A stretch of DNA of 64,000 nucleotides from Linum tenue. Lineage: Eukaryota; Streptophyta; Magnoliopsida; Malpighiales; Linaceae. A model generated the notes under the pieces. It was given only the letters and a program-made list of their open reading frames with translations. It was not told the DNA's origin and ran no database searches. The stretch lies in the NCBI GenBank assembly GCA_946122785.1, contig CAMGYJ010000006.1, positions 45,714,066 to 45,778,065 of the forward strand. The letters are read 5' to 3'. Below, one piece after another: positions 21,155-32,889 of this stretch (position 1 is the first letter of the stretch; each line of letters begins with the position of its first letter). Position numbers and translations under genes: made by a program.

Positions 21155-21403
21155 TTAAGGGCGGAAAATGACGGAAAGGAAAGTTTGTGGGGAAAAGGTT
21201 ATTCCTGAGGCTTTTTCGCCGTTATCCAAATGCAATATAGTAACGGGGTGAAAAAATTTGGGGAAGTTTAGTGTTGGGTTAGAAAAGCTCAGTAGCTCAC
21301 GTTGAACCTTTTATTTTGTTTTTCTAATTAACTTAAACATATTTGACCTATTATTTTATTTGTGGCTAGGTCTGGGTTGGGTTAGTTTGTATTCGCTATT
21401 TAG

Positions 21404-21787
21404 CATTTTATACCACCCTACTATTGACATTTAACAAATGTACCCTTACACCATTTTTTTGCACAAACGTATCCTTCTAATATTGAAACGTAAGAAAAAT
21501 GTTAACATCCCGAACCTTTTCCCGACGAAGATATTGTCTACTTCGGGCCTCGGCCCTCTACTTAAGGTGCAATTCAAGGTAACTTCCCATAAAGTCATTC
21601 ATCGTTGTTGTACTCCACAATGAGCACGTTTAACTTCAGAGTTCTCATAAGAACTCCTCCATTTCACCCAAAAACGCGTCTTGTCAGTTAAGGCCGGTTA
21701 CATTTTAATATTAGAAGGGTACGTTTGTGCAAAAATATAGTATAACTGTACATTTGTTAATTTGCAATAGTAGAGGGATATAAAATG
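21404..21787. mobile_element. 384-bp MITE-like element with ~90-bp terminal inverted repeats
   Basis: Left end CATTTTATACCACCCTACTATTG and following bases are mirrored at 21700-21787 (reverse complement CATTTTATATCCCTCTACTA). Both sides also share 'tttgcacaaacgta' and 'ccttctaatatt'. The middle (about 21500-21705) is unrelated to the termini and matches, inverted, 21935-22135. No clear target duplication. Confidence 0.65.
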
Positions 21788-22137
21788 TTTGTTTTTTTTT
21801 TTGCCAAAGTCATGTTTCTTCGCTATTTGTTGCCAATGTTTGGTGAAAGTGGGTATAGAACGAGGAGATTAATTGTACACCTTAGGCAAATCTCACATCG
21901 ACAAAGCACGAGAGAGATACATGGTTCATAAGTAAAAAATCGATCTTAACTGACAAGACGTATTTTGGGGTGAAATGGAGGAGTTCTTGTGAGAACTATG
22001 AAGTTAAACGTGCTTAGTGCGGAGTACAAGAATGTGTGATCTTATGGGAAGTTACCTTGAATTGCACCCCAAGTCGAAAACCGTGAGGGCCGAGGGCTGA
22101 AGCGAACAATATCTTCGTCGGGAAAAGGTTTGGGATG
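21500..22137. repeat. Inverted repeat pair of ~200 bp
   Basis: 21504-21705 ('aacatcccgaaccttttccc' ... 'cgtcttgtcagttaa') recurs as a reverse complement at 21935-22137 ('ttaactgacaagacgtattt' ... 'cgtcgggaaaaggtttgggatg'), estimated at around 85% identity by eye. The sequence resembles LTR-type fragments seen in other plants ('aacatcccgaacc...gacgaagatattgtc'), recalled rather than searched. The left member lies inside the MITE at 21404-21787. Confidence 0.65.
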
Positions 22138-22139
22138 TT

Positions 22140-24647
22140 ACATGAATTATAGTTAAAAATGATTAGTTGGGGATTTTTAAAAATGAATAAGTATATCATT
22201 AAAAAATGATTAAATGGGAGCTTTTGACCGAGATGCAATTTAATCGATCATAGCATTGATTTTAATAAATATGGATAAGACCCGAACCATATATGGGGAT
22301 GATGGTTAGACATGATTTTGACTAATTTTTTGTCGTTCTAGTGATTTACTAGTTTTTTCGCTCGTGCTCCGCCGCGGTAAGAAATTAATAAATTAGTTGA
22401 AATCAAATAATTCATAAAATTATTCAGATAAGATAACTACATAAATTTCACCTAGTGTCTTAATCATTACGAATAATATGTGGTCACCTTATTTTAAAAG
22501 AATTTATATATGTCTAGTGTTAGCCGATTGCCTACTTTTAGAAGGATTTATGTATGTGTAGTGTGATGTGTTATTTTTTTTTATGTTTTTAGTTGCTATG
22601 TTGATAAATCAACAAAATAGCAAACAAAATTTTAATAATAGGTTGACACTTTTTTTTCAAATGATATACTTCTGATTTTTAATAGTGAACAAAATTAGCA
22701 AGAAAGTAAAAATTTAATTCAAATTCATAAGCAATGAAAATCATATCTATATATAATCAAATTATTTTCCTATTACATACCCAATAAAATAACATATTCA
22801 TCACAATTCCCAATAGACATTTTTCTTCCCACTTTCCTCTATAAAACAACATTTTCCTTCCTATTTCCTTGACCTCCAAAGTGTCCATTCCCTCCTAATT
22901 CCCTTCCCTTCCCCTCCCCTCTGTTTTCCTCCCTTTCTTCGGGAATAGGGGGTAAACAATTTCATTTTCAAAAATTTACATCCATGTTCCTCTCATACTC
23001 ATGCAAAAAGGTTTTGAAACCATGCATATCTCCGTATTTTTTATTTTCGAACACCCATGGATAATGCTCTACCATACTACCCTAATTATTTTATACCTTT
23101 AGATTTTCAATTATAACACCAAACAGACCTAATAAATTATGAAATCAACAAAATACAATATTTCTTAATACGATTCAAAATATATGATCCTAAAACATTC
23201 ATTAATTCATAAGATAGAGTACAATATTATTAAATCTTGTTAACAGGGGGAGTGAGAGTGAAGAGAGAATTAAGAGGTTTTACTTTTGGGTGGTCAGTCA
23301 ATTACATTTCTACTGTTTATTTTTTTATATTCCCTCTTACAATCAATGACATATTACAATTTAATCCCTATGTTTTTTATATGTGGATAAAGTACTCTTG
23401 ATGGGGAGGATATAGCTATGAGTACGAGTATGAGACGGGGAGACTAACACCATATTTGCCTCATAATACATTAAACTTTTTGCGGATATGGTTTACCCCA
23501 TACCCAGTTAATGCGAGAATTTCTCGCATTGACTTAATTGAGAATGATCGGATACTCATAATTACGGGGTTGATTGTCATCATTACTTCCAAACTTTAAT
23601 AATTATATAAAAATGGTGAACAAGAATTTGAACTAGTAGTAATGCCCGCTAACCTGAAGTTCCATGTTCGAATCACTTTAGTACTCTTCGGTATAAAAAT
23701 CAATTGACCCATATTTAATCCCACATGCCCAACTGTCTTGTAGAAATCAACTAAGATCAGATCATGACAAACTTAATCAAACAGGTACAAAAGTGTGTAT
23801 AAAACCGCACTAATTATGCAAAAGCTTGATCTCTAATCATTCCCCTTGCACAACAAAATTACCTCAAGTTTTTGTCTTATACTTTGTTCAAGTTAGGCTG
23901 TGATCATGGCCTTACGAAGGCAATTTCTTTCATTTTCGGTGGTGGAACTGGAATATGAGAGATATGGGCAGCAAACACATATGGCACATGGGATTGGGTC
24001 ACTACACCCCACAAGTGTCTACTCAATGATTGTCACATTCACACCTCTTCCCATAAATGGTGGTTCGAATATATAATTCTTATCTTTGCTTCAATCTTGT
24101 TTCTTCATTTTGTTTTCATTGGTCCCAACTCCCAACACAAACTAACCAATGATCAGACAGGCAGCCAGCTCAACCTGGTACTGGACACCAAATTCACTTT
24201 CAGACTTCAGTCTCTTCAGCTCGATCTCCATTATGGTTTTGGTCTCAAACCATTACCAAACCAATGATGTCAACCTTATTTACAATCATAGCTTGTTGAG
24301 AAGATCTCACAGCTCTGCAACTATTTCTCAGGGTTGTTGCAATTGCTACATGAACAACCAGTCACATAATAGCAATGATAGCAATAATTTCATGTCCTTG
24401 ACTTTCAGATGCATTATTATTGTTACTCACTCTTCCCTTTTTCCTGCTATGTATATCTTAAACACAGGCTGGCAGAATCAGTATCAGCCAAAAAAAAAAA
24501 GAAATACAAAGTCACTGTGACAGTCTGTGAGGGAACTCCAATTGTGGAGGGGGGAAAAGAGCCTCTATAATTTTGAGTATATGTGGGGGGCAAAAAGAAA
24601 AGATACTAATCTAAAAATCAGTGGAACTTACTTAACAAAGATGTACA
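22140..24647. other. AT-rich intergenic DNA; 3' flank of the WNK gene at its right end
   Basis: No gene recognised. A CT-rich patch at 22850-22935 resembles half of the Tourist-like MITE at 20823 but has no matching end. The last 120-150 bp before 24648 would be the 3' untranslated region of the WNK gene. No poly(A) signal could be assigned with confidence. Confidence 0.35.
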
Positions 24648-27565
24648 CTATACATCAACAGCATCGACTGGCAGGGAAGTAGTCCTGTGAAGAGAGTGTG
24701 GAAGAAATGAACCAGTATAGAAGCTCTTGGCAGTGAAGATAGTTTCATCATCTGCTGGGGAATCCCTTGTCGAAGCTCGGTGAGCTTGACAAATGGTGGA
24801 GCTCCTCTTGCTGATATAGTTACAACACTGGTCTTGCTGTTGTAATGAATTCAATGCCGACTGCAATACCGAACAAGACAAACCCTTGCCACCATTCAAT
24901 GTTCCATCTTCCCTGGAGCTTGAATTCGCAACGGGCGTGGTCAGAATTCCCAACTGATGATCTTTGACTTCCCTCATCTCAATCTGGTATTTTGCTTTGA
25001 GCCATCGTAGTTCATGCTGTATATCGTTCTCGTCACCATCTTCTGCAAGGTCTCTGTACAATGAAGCCAGCTCACGGAAAGACCCTGAACCCCTAGCATG
25101 TTGAGCAGACTTCTTTGGAGGAGAAGCAATCTCACTATTCTCCATGACATGCTTAAGAACGAGCTTCTCATACTCTTCATCCGAATGGCTGGTCCCGGAC
25201 CCTGCTGGAGTGATGTCACGGCTCTCGTGCTGGTCCCATGTGTGTCGATGATGATGCGAGCGAGCTGTAGCATTTGAAGCACATTGATGATGATCTGTAT
25301 CCTCGGGTTGGAAAGTCACCTCTTCAAACCTGCCATGCATTGAAGCACAGCCATTTCTACAACATAGGTTGCTGGACATAAAATCAATGAGCGATCCGGT
25401 CGAGGTTCGAGTTGAGGCACAGTTCTGACAGATAGTTTGATTCGCAAACCGAGGCATCTCGTTGAGACCTTCAGGCCCTGGCCCCCAGCCTGGTACAAAG
25501 GAAGCAATCTCACCGTCTATCATGTCTGCTATTTTAGTCACATCTTGATCGGTTATATCGAGTTCTGCAACCATTTCAGTCGCTACACTCATTGCTGTAT
25601 CCGTTTCAATGTCGAATGGGAAATAGATATTCCTAATACGGCCTGCATAAATAGAAACCAAATTTAAAGACGAGGAGTCGAATTTCAAAAGCAAATGGGA
25701 AGCTAAGGGCATATTTACTTTCCATTTGGTTCTCTGATTTTTGTTTCATTTTCAGAAGTTGGCAACAGAAACATGAAAAATGTTGATACTTTCATGTTGT
25801 AAGGTCCCTAACCTTCTTTGTCCGCAATACGAAGTCTCAAGAAGATGCCACCATCATCTCTCCTCTTGCCCTTAATACGGATATCAACGTTGGGAGGATG
25901 ATCATCATCGTCGTCTTCATCATCGTGGTACTCAAAGAGTTCAATCCCTGCATGCTCCATTTCAGCAGGATGATTGTACTCCACTTCATTATGAGCATCA
26001 TAACTATATCTGTTATTGTAGGAAGAATACATGCCGTTATGAAGATCAAGGTAGGGCTGCCTCATATAGGGACTAATCTCCTCGACATCCTTTCCATAAT
26101 CTAATAACTGGAGATCGGGGTTATACTCGTCGATTTGTAAGAAAGGATCGTTCAGCAACTCCCTAGCAGAAAGCCTGAGGGAAACAGTGGCCAAGCATTT
26201 CTCCACAAATTCCCTCACTTCTGGATCCTTCACTTTGTATAAAGATTCAGGCTTTTTACCCTGTAAGGAAACAAAAATACTGGTCACTTTAAACTTCAAG
26301 AAACCCGTTTTTCTCCCTTAGTGGAGAAAAAAAAGTTAACCAAATGTGCTTACAGAGATGACTTTCTTGTATATCTGAGCAGGGTTAGTGCATTCACTAT
26401 AGGGATATTCGAAATTCACCATCTCCAATATGCACATTCCAAAGGAATATATATCAACCAATTCGTTATATGCCTCCTCATAAACTTCAGGCGCCATAAA
26501 CTCTGGTGTTCCTGATAAGCCACAACAAAAGATTCATGCTACTGAAGTCGAGCTAATGAAAGAGAAGATTGCAGATGGAGTTTGAGGCAGTTTTCAGTAT
26601 ACCAACACAATGGTCAGCATGAGATTTCCTTAGGATAGCAGCAAGTCCAAGATCTCCAATCTTCACTTCACCCTGGTTTCCATTGATGAAGATGTTGTCA
26701 CACTTGAGATCTCTATGAATCACAGGTGGGTCATGGCTATGGAGATATAGGAGCCCTTTCAAGATCTGCCTACACCAATGCTTCACTGCTCTAATATTGA
26801 CTCTTTTGTGCTTCTGCCGATATCTATACCAAAAAAGCACACCAAAAGAGGGTATTCAAAAGGGAACTCACCAATATGGAAACCATTAAGGCAAAATATT
26901 GACTTTCGCGAAGGAGAAGAACCCCTTACTGCCTCAAAGTCCCTGAAGTGAAGATTTCAGTCACGAAATTGATGTTTCTATTTGCAATGTCCACCCAGGA
27001 AGTACAGAACTTCATTATGTTCTTGTGCTTCAACGTCTTTAGTAGATGAATCTCGCAGTAGAGCCTCTCGAGATCTTCAGGACTTTGGAGGAAATCGTAG
27101 AGCTTTACTTGGTTCCATGCCACTTCAATCCCTTCATATTCATCAAACGCTCTGTAACTGAAGAAAACAAGACCCAAAATGAACTTCCAAGTTCCAACTC
27201 ACGAAGAAATGTAAATCTGACAGACACCCAGTTCCAGAAACCTATCATAGACACCTATAAGACCAGATTCCTCGGAAACACCAAATGGGCATCACTAGAA
27301 GAAATGGAGATTTTCGCAGAAGCAGAAAACAGAGGAAGAAGGAATCGTACACTGTCTTTGAAGCTCCCTTGCCCAGAATTTCATTATACTGAGGAAACCC
27401 AAACAGGAAATAAGAGAAGCGGCATCAGAAACCCAGAAATCGGGTAAGAGAAAGGAGAATGAAGACAGAGAGAGGGAAGAGAGAGTTTTGACTGACTCTG
27501 CCGTATCTTCCAGTGGGATCAACTTCGACGAACTCAGAGTCAAAGCAATCCGTAGCACCATTCAT
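24648..27565 (-). CDS. WNK: WNK (with-no-lysine) serine/threonine kinase, seven exons, intact
   Basis: Cytosolic-type kinase that phosphorylates serine/threonine; plant WNKs are linked to osmotic, clock and flowering responses. Exons (minus): 27565-27497, 27388-27351, 27157-26930, 26823-26603, 26511-26354, 26260-25813 and 25642-24648. All introns are GT-AG and phases agree, giving 718 residues without a stop. Glycine loop GKGASKTVY (29-37) carries the WNK-specific Lys34. The usual subdomain II lysine is Asn51 in [16 protein letters not shown] has Asp150, DLG is at 169-171, and PEFMAPEV follows. After the kinase domain come an acidic run ([10 protein letters not shown], about 350), an OSR1-C-like segment ([20 protein letters not shown] through [17 protein letters not shown]) and a long C-tail. 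An upstream in-frame ATG at 27643 would add 26 residues; the 27565 start fits the short family N-terminus better. It resembles the WNK4/WNK5-type group; the exact orthologue is not assigned. Confidence 0.95.
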
Positions 27566-27964
27566 TATTCTACACCCAGAAATGGTAAAAAGGGAAAACC
27601 CAAGTTGAGTTTTCTCTGCGAATCTGAACCTCTCAATATTCACTCCTTCTGCAGCGAATCAGCGATCCTTTTGCACAAAATGCTCAGATTCTCAGGCGAA
27701 GAAGAAATGGCGGCTGAGAAAAGAAGTAATAATGATTCGTCGGTGGGAGAACATTTGCCTACTTTCGGGTTACCTTTTTTTTTTTCCTTCTGTTTTTGCT
27801 CTTTGCTGGAGTTGTGAATAGAGGGAGAGCGCTCCCCTTCTGGACAAAAACTCACGGGGCAGCTGATAAAGGTTTTCTTTGCACAGCGAGTTAGAGAGAG
27901 GTTTTTCTTTGCTTTGATAGAGAGGGAGACTGCCACATTTGTTTTTGGCAGGGCTGATAAAAGC
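27566..27964 (-). promoter_or_regulatory. 5' untranslated and promoter-side DNA of the WNK gene
   Basis: Only 400 bp separate the WNK start codon from a hairpin element at 27965, so at most this much ancestral upstream sequence remains next to the gene. It is rich in CT and AG runs on opposite strands. No TATA box was assigned with confidence. Confidence 0.4.
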
Positions 27965-28882
27965 ATGAAAAAATTCCAAAATATACATTTAAAAAAAATA
28001 CAAACGTTACAATTTTTTTTTAATTTACACATGTGTTGACATCATAGCGGCCGTGGACCTGGTGAACATGTTCACCGTGGATGAGGCCTGATATAAGGTT
28101 GAAACTTCAAACGAAAGGAACTTTGTGTTCAATTATCCGATTGTAGCGAAATTTTATTTGATTCCACATAATTTTTCGATATCTTTCGAGCTGCAGGTGG
28201 TTTGGTCACGTCTTCAACTTGTAAAAACGTCGTTTGCTATCCCGAACGAGCAATTTTTTGATTTCGTCAAACTTTGGAAGGCCATATCTTTGTGCTCCGC
28301 AATCCAAACGTCATGAATTGTTTTTAATTATGCATAAATTTTTAAGAAATACAACTTTTACTAGGAAGGAATTTTCAAAACAAGAAATATTTTTGGATAT
28401 ACGCAGTTTTGGGAATAAATTTGTCTTTACTTTTCACAAATCCACATACATTTTGAAATTATGGCTATGATAAAAGTTGTAGTCCTGAAAAATTTATGCA
28501 AAATAAAAAAAAATCGTAACATTCGGATTGCAGAGCATAAACTTATGGCCTTCCAAAGTTGGGCAGAATCGAAAAATTGCTTGTTAGGGGTTTCAAAACA
28601 AAAAAAAAATTGCTTGTTAGCGGGACCAAACTGCCTATGGCTTTCAAGATCTCAAAAATTATGCGGAATCAAATTTTTTTTTCTACGATCAGATAAAAGA
28701 ATGCAAAGTTACGTTCGTTTGAAAATTCAGTCTTAAATCAGGCCTTCACCACGGTTGACGGTCGCGGTGATGCCTTCACCGCGGTGATGCATTCACGGTA
28801 GACGACCGCGGTGATGCCCAAACATGTGTAGATTGAGATTTTTTTTATAATGTGTGTATTTTGAGATTTTTTTTTTAAAACG
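27965..28882. mobile_element. Second copy of the long-hairpin element, truncated at the right
   Basis: Same plan as 16728-17730: 'aaaaaattccaaaatataca' at the left, CGCGG-rich cluster, 'gaaacttcaaacgaaaggaa', 'tcccgaacgagcaatttttt', a central loop, then the inverted halves. It ends with 'aatgtgtgtattttgagatt' at the right but lacks the last terminal unit. The loop (about 28345-28485) matches that of copy one as a reverse complement, so the two copies are in opposite orientation. It is more diverged than copy one. No 9-bp flanking repeat is visible. Confidence 0.75.
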
Positions 28883-31484
28883 TAACGGCTGCCGAAGACC
28901 CGCCGGTCGCAGATGAGACGCCTTGACCCACTGACAGGTGTCACACGAAGCTACATAGTCCTTCACGTCCTGACCCATCTATGGCTAGTAAAAATGTGCC
29001 CGAATTCACCGCAATGTCCGCTCGACCCCAGAATGCCCTCCAAGCGGAGAGTCATGGAACTCCTGCAACACGGTAGTCACTAGGGAAGACCTCCGAGGAA
29101 GCACAAGACGCCCTCAAAAAAACACCAGCCCCTGCCGAAAGGAATAATGACCCGGAGCTTCGCTGACCTCTATATCCCGGCATCCCTGCAGATACACATC
29201 AGTCTCAGTAAGAGCTCGCAGGGCGTCCCAAAATTGGGGCACCGGCCCCGTCACCGCCGCCAGTATCTAACCCCCAGGGCGCCTCGAAAGCTCATCTGCC
29301 ACGACGTTGGATGGTCCTGGTCGGTAATGGATCTCATAATCATAACCCATGAGCTTTGAGACCCACTTGTGCTAATCGGGAGTGGAAACTCGCTGCTCCA
29401 AGAGGTTCCTCAAACTCTGATGGTCGGTATAAATGTGGAATTTCTGTCCCAGCAGGTATGATCGCCACATCTGTACCGCCGTGATGATAGCCCGCATCTC
29501 CTTCTGGTAAGTAGACCAAGCTTCCTTGGATGGAGCCAAGGTCTTACTCATAAAGGCCACCGGGTGCCTATCCTGTGATAACACCGCCCCAATGCCCCAG
29601 CCTGAGGCATCTGCCTCAATCACAAAGGTCCGGGAGAAATCTGGCATAGCAAGGGTCGGGGTGGTGGTCATGCCTGCTTCAGCTGCTGGAACGCTGTGTC
29701 TGCCTCTGGTGTCCATACAATCCTGCCCTTCTTCAACAAAATAGTCAAGGGATGGGCAATCATACTTTACCCTCATATGAACTTCCGGTAGTAACCCGTC
29801 AGACCTAGGAACCCTCGCAGTTCTGTGACGGTGGTTGGGGCCGGCCACTCCACCATAGCCTGAATCTTCGACTGGTCCATCTGCACCCCTTGCGGCGTGA
29901 CAATGTGACCCAGATACTCCACTTTGAACCCCAAAGGCGCACTTCGAAGCCTTGAGGTAGTGCTGATGGTGCTAGAAAATCTCGAACACAGACTGCAAGT
30001 GCTGCAAATGGGCCTCCCACGATGGACTGTAAATAAGAATGTCATCGAAGAATACAGTACGTACCGACGGAGTAAGGGTCGGAAGATGTCGTTCATAGCC
30101 GCCTGGAAGGTCGAAGGAGCGTTGCACAACCCAAAAGGCATTACTAGGTACTCATAATGGCAGTTGTGAGACCGAAAAGCTGTCTTGTGCGCATCCCACT
30201 CCTGCATCCGGATCTGGTGATAGTCAGCCCACAAATTGAGCTTAGTGAAGTAGGTCGATCCGTGTATCTTTTCGAGCATGTCATCTACCGTCGAAATCGG
30301 AAACCTATCCTTCACTGTCGCAACATTGAGAGCCTGGTAGTCAGTGTAGAAACGCTAGGTCCCATCCTTCTTCTTAACCAGAAGTACCGGTGAAGAGAAA
30401 TGACTAGTGTTGGGCCGAATCAGGCCTGTGGTGAGCATCTCTGCCACCTGCCGCTCAATCTCCTCTTTCTGTGAATGACCATATCGGTAGGGACGGACAT
30501 TAACAGCTTCCACCCCGTCCTTCAACTGGATGTGGTGATCAACTTGTCGATGCGGCAAAAGGGTGATAGGTGCCTGGAAGATATCTAGAAACCTGTCAAG
30601 TATCTGTTGGAGGTCTGGAGCCACCTCATACGCCTCGGAAGCCTCCACGGGCCAACACAGCACCGCGAAGTCAGCCTCGCCCATTTCGGTACAATCATGG
30701 ATGGAAATAGGGCCCATGACGGTGGTGAGTCCTTGCAGGCTCCACTCCTTGTCTCGCCACTTAAATCTCATGGTCAGGCTCTTCCAATTGGTGGTAGTCG
30801 GACCCAAACTCTGCAGCCATGGAATGCCCAAAATGACATCGAATCCTCTGATGGGTAGCACAAATAAGTCAGCGGTCATGGGCAACCCTTGAATTTCGAG
30901 GGAGAGCCTGCGGTAGGCTGTGGTACACTGCATAGGTGCACCATTCGCGACCCGGACCACCACCTTCTCCACCTCACTCACCGCCAATGGTAGGGACTTA
31001 GCAAACTCTTCGCTGATGAAATTGAGCGAGGCGCCGCTATCCACCAAAGTCAACGCGGTTTGCCCGCCCACCTAGGCTCGGAAATGAAGCGTGCCCGGAG
31101 TAGGCAGCCCGATCGTCGAGTTGAGGGATAACGACAGAGTGCCGCCAAACCCCCTGCCCTACCCGTCGCCGAACGCGCTTCGCGAGAAGCCTCGCCGCCG
31201 GCCTCCGAAGCTCCCCCGAGCTCCCCGCCTTGCTCGCCTACCGCCGCGCACCGAGGGGAAACGCCCTCCGATGCCGCAACGCCCTCCGACGTTGACAGCG
31301 CCACCGCGCCTTCCTGCCGCGTCGTGGCTGGCGTCGCGCCCGACCTTGCGGCTGGGGTTTCCTCCACCGTCGCCGTCACAGCCCACTCATGGTCACGTGC
31401 CTCCCGTTTGAGCTCAGCGAGCGTGTACTCAATCTGCTGCCATACGCGAGCCCATTCCAGATCGGAGAGCCTTGATGAGCTCAT
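28883..31484 (-). pseudogene. Ty3/gypsy polyprotein, gag deleted, integrase truncated
   Basis: Minus-strand retroelement polyprotein. An N-terminal fragment (MSSSRLSDLEWARVWQQIEY, from 31484) runs into a GC-rich stretch, and the capsid and zinc knuckle are missing. Protease: TLVDSGASLNFIS and VILGIPWLQSLGP (31071-30700). Reverse transcriptase: VRPYRYGHSQKEEIERQV, SSPVLLVKKKDG, then YFTKLNLWADYHQI and MPFGLCNAPSTFQAAMNDIF (30480-29990). The YVDD-type region is frameshifted near 30050. RNase H: FVIEADASGWGIGAVLSQD and YTDHQSLRNLLEQR. Integrase zinc region: VKDYVASCDTCQWVKASHL (28960s), where the hairpin element begins. Nonsense codons include TGG-to-TAG after KKDGT (about 30355) and CAG-to-TAG before HKWVSK (about 29370). 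Not functional. Confidence 0.88.
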
Positions 31485-31488
31485 GTTG

Positions 31489-31500
31489 GCTCTGATACCA
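31489..31500 (-). other. Primer binding site, initiator tRNA-Met
   Basis: TGGTATCAGAGC on the minus strand, two bases after the LTR end (...CTATCA). This is the standard tRNA-Met primer site of many plant gypsy and copia elements and fixes the element's orientation. Confidence 0.85.
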
Positions 31501-31502
31501 AA

Positions 31503-31774
31503 TGATAGACCTTTGAAGGGAAGAATGGAATTGAGAATGAGAATTAGGGATTGAGAAGAAGAATATTAGGGATTGAGAGAATTGGTGAATAACAGGAGAA
31601 AGATAGGTTTAGGGATTTTGATATTCTTATTGCTTAATTCCAAAATGAACGTACTGAAACCCTTTTTATGAGTTTCAGAGAACTAACAGGAAATAACAAA
31701 ACAGCCACTCAAACCCGGCGCATACGGCCGACCCAACCCTACCCGCTCACCCCACTCGGCGGCGGTTTCTATCA
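31503..31774 (-). repeat. 5' LTR of the truncated Ty3/gypsy element
   Basis: 272 bp. On the minus strand it starts TGATAGAAACC and ends GGTCTATCA, so the ends form the short inverted repeat TGATAG/CTATCA. The partner LTR is absent: the element is cut at 28882 by the hairpin element and nothing of its 3' end is seen beyond. Confidence 0.75.
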
Positions 31775-32210
31775 TTAGCTTAGCCTAATAGTAGAGGAAG
31801 AGAAGTTCTGGAATCTGGACGAGATTAATTTAGTAATTTAATTAATTAATCTATAATTCCTTTTCCTGATAGTACAATGAAGGAGAAGTTATTATATTAG
31901 GATAATTAGCGAATTACTAACGTCGGCCGTCCCTGCAATTCCGGTATCGGACAACCGGTTTTCCGATGGTTACAATGCACCCGGGTTTCTATATTGCCGT
32001 CATCCCATTCTTCACATCCGACAACCGTTACCGCTCGATTAATGGTTTAACCGATAATTGCGGTTACTGGTACGGTTATCGGTTAAATCGCTAACCGGGA
32101 ATCGAATCCCAGTCTCAGTCTGGCGGCACGGGAATAACCCCATCCCCTAAGGGTATAGTTTGAGTTAAACAATCACATTGTTCATTTTGCTCAATTTTGA
32201 TTCGTGTGTT
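31775..32210. other. Intergenic DNA with a degenerate inverted-repeat segment
   Basis: At 31940-32110, motifs such as 'acaaccggttttccgatggt' and 'ggtacggttatcggttaaat' suggest remains of a MITE, but no clean termini or target duplication are seen. No gene. Confidence 0.3.
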
Positions 32211-32504
32211 CTAATTATCGCTCCCTGCGAACGTGGCTAGATCAGATTCATCACAGTCTAGCTCTGACGAGTGAGGGAGCTGGAACCTCCATTGTTTCAT
32301 TGGCTCATGCCTACATCTCTTTGATGGACGCTCTTCTGTGAGCTCAAGTGCTGCAAAAGCATTCTGATGCGATCGTTTTTTCAGGCGAAGCCACCGTGAT
32401 CTACGCCGGACAATCTCACGAAGAGCCATTTTCGGTTTGGGATTCGCGGCTGCTAGGAGATTGCCATCCTTCTTGCTATTGATTGTGATCACTGTCATTT
32501 CCAA
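32211..32504 (-). CDS. Unrecognised small basic protein or exon
   Basis: 97-residue open frame with a strongly basic middle (REIVRRRSRWLRLKKRSHQ) and the segment KQWRFQLPHSSELDCDESDL near the C-terminus. No known domain is recognised. The part of interest is that the plus-strand ORF at 32890-33597 contains a similar run: LRNIV, a basic stretch, then KEWRFSLPSSFEME. Both could be relics of one gene family or of an unrecognised element. Splicing is possible but not shown. It is equally possible that neither is translated. Confidence 0.25.
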   Translation of the reverse strand: MEMTVITINSKKDGNLLAAANPKPKMALREIVRRRSRWLRLKKRSHQNAFAALELTEERPSKRCRHEPMKQWRFQLPHSSELDCDESDLATFAGSDN

Positions 32505-32889
32505 TGTAGGAAGACGATCACGTTCCGAGGGGCGATACCATCGATACTAGTGTTCTTGGTTCCTCAAGCTGGCAGCGAATATGGCGATGACAGTCCGCGT
32601 TAACCATCGTCCGAGCAGTGAACAAAAAAGGAGGAGAGAGGATAGAGCACCTCTTTTTTTTCAACAATACGATGAATCGATTATATTTGCCTTAAAAGAG
32701 GTCATAGCAAACACATATTCTGCCTTTTATTTTAAACATCAGAGGTTAACGTATAAGCCTCCAAATTCATAATTAGAGGCAAATACATAACTGTCTCTAT
32801 CTTTTGTTGCTAAAGAGATTTAGCGACAACATTATTGGTGTTACATATTTATGTTCTACTATATCGTTATAGAGGCATATAAATGATAT

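Noticed and set aside
20876..21208. 110-codon ORF
   Set aside because: It falls in the Tourist-like MITE, where purine/pyrimidine bias removes stops; there is no domain.
27565..27643. Upstream in-frame ATG as the WNK start
   Set aside because: The added 26 residues have no family resemblance; WNK proteins of this type begin shortly before [14 protein letters not shown]. Not excluded experimentally.
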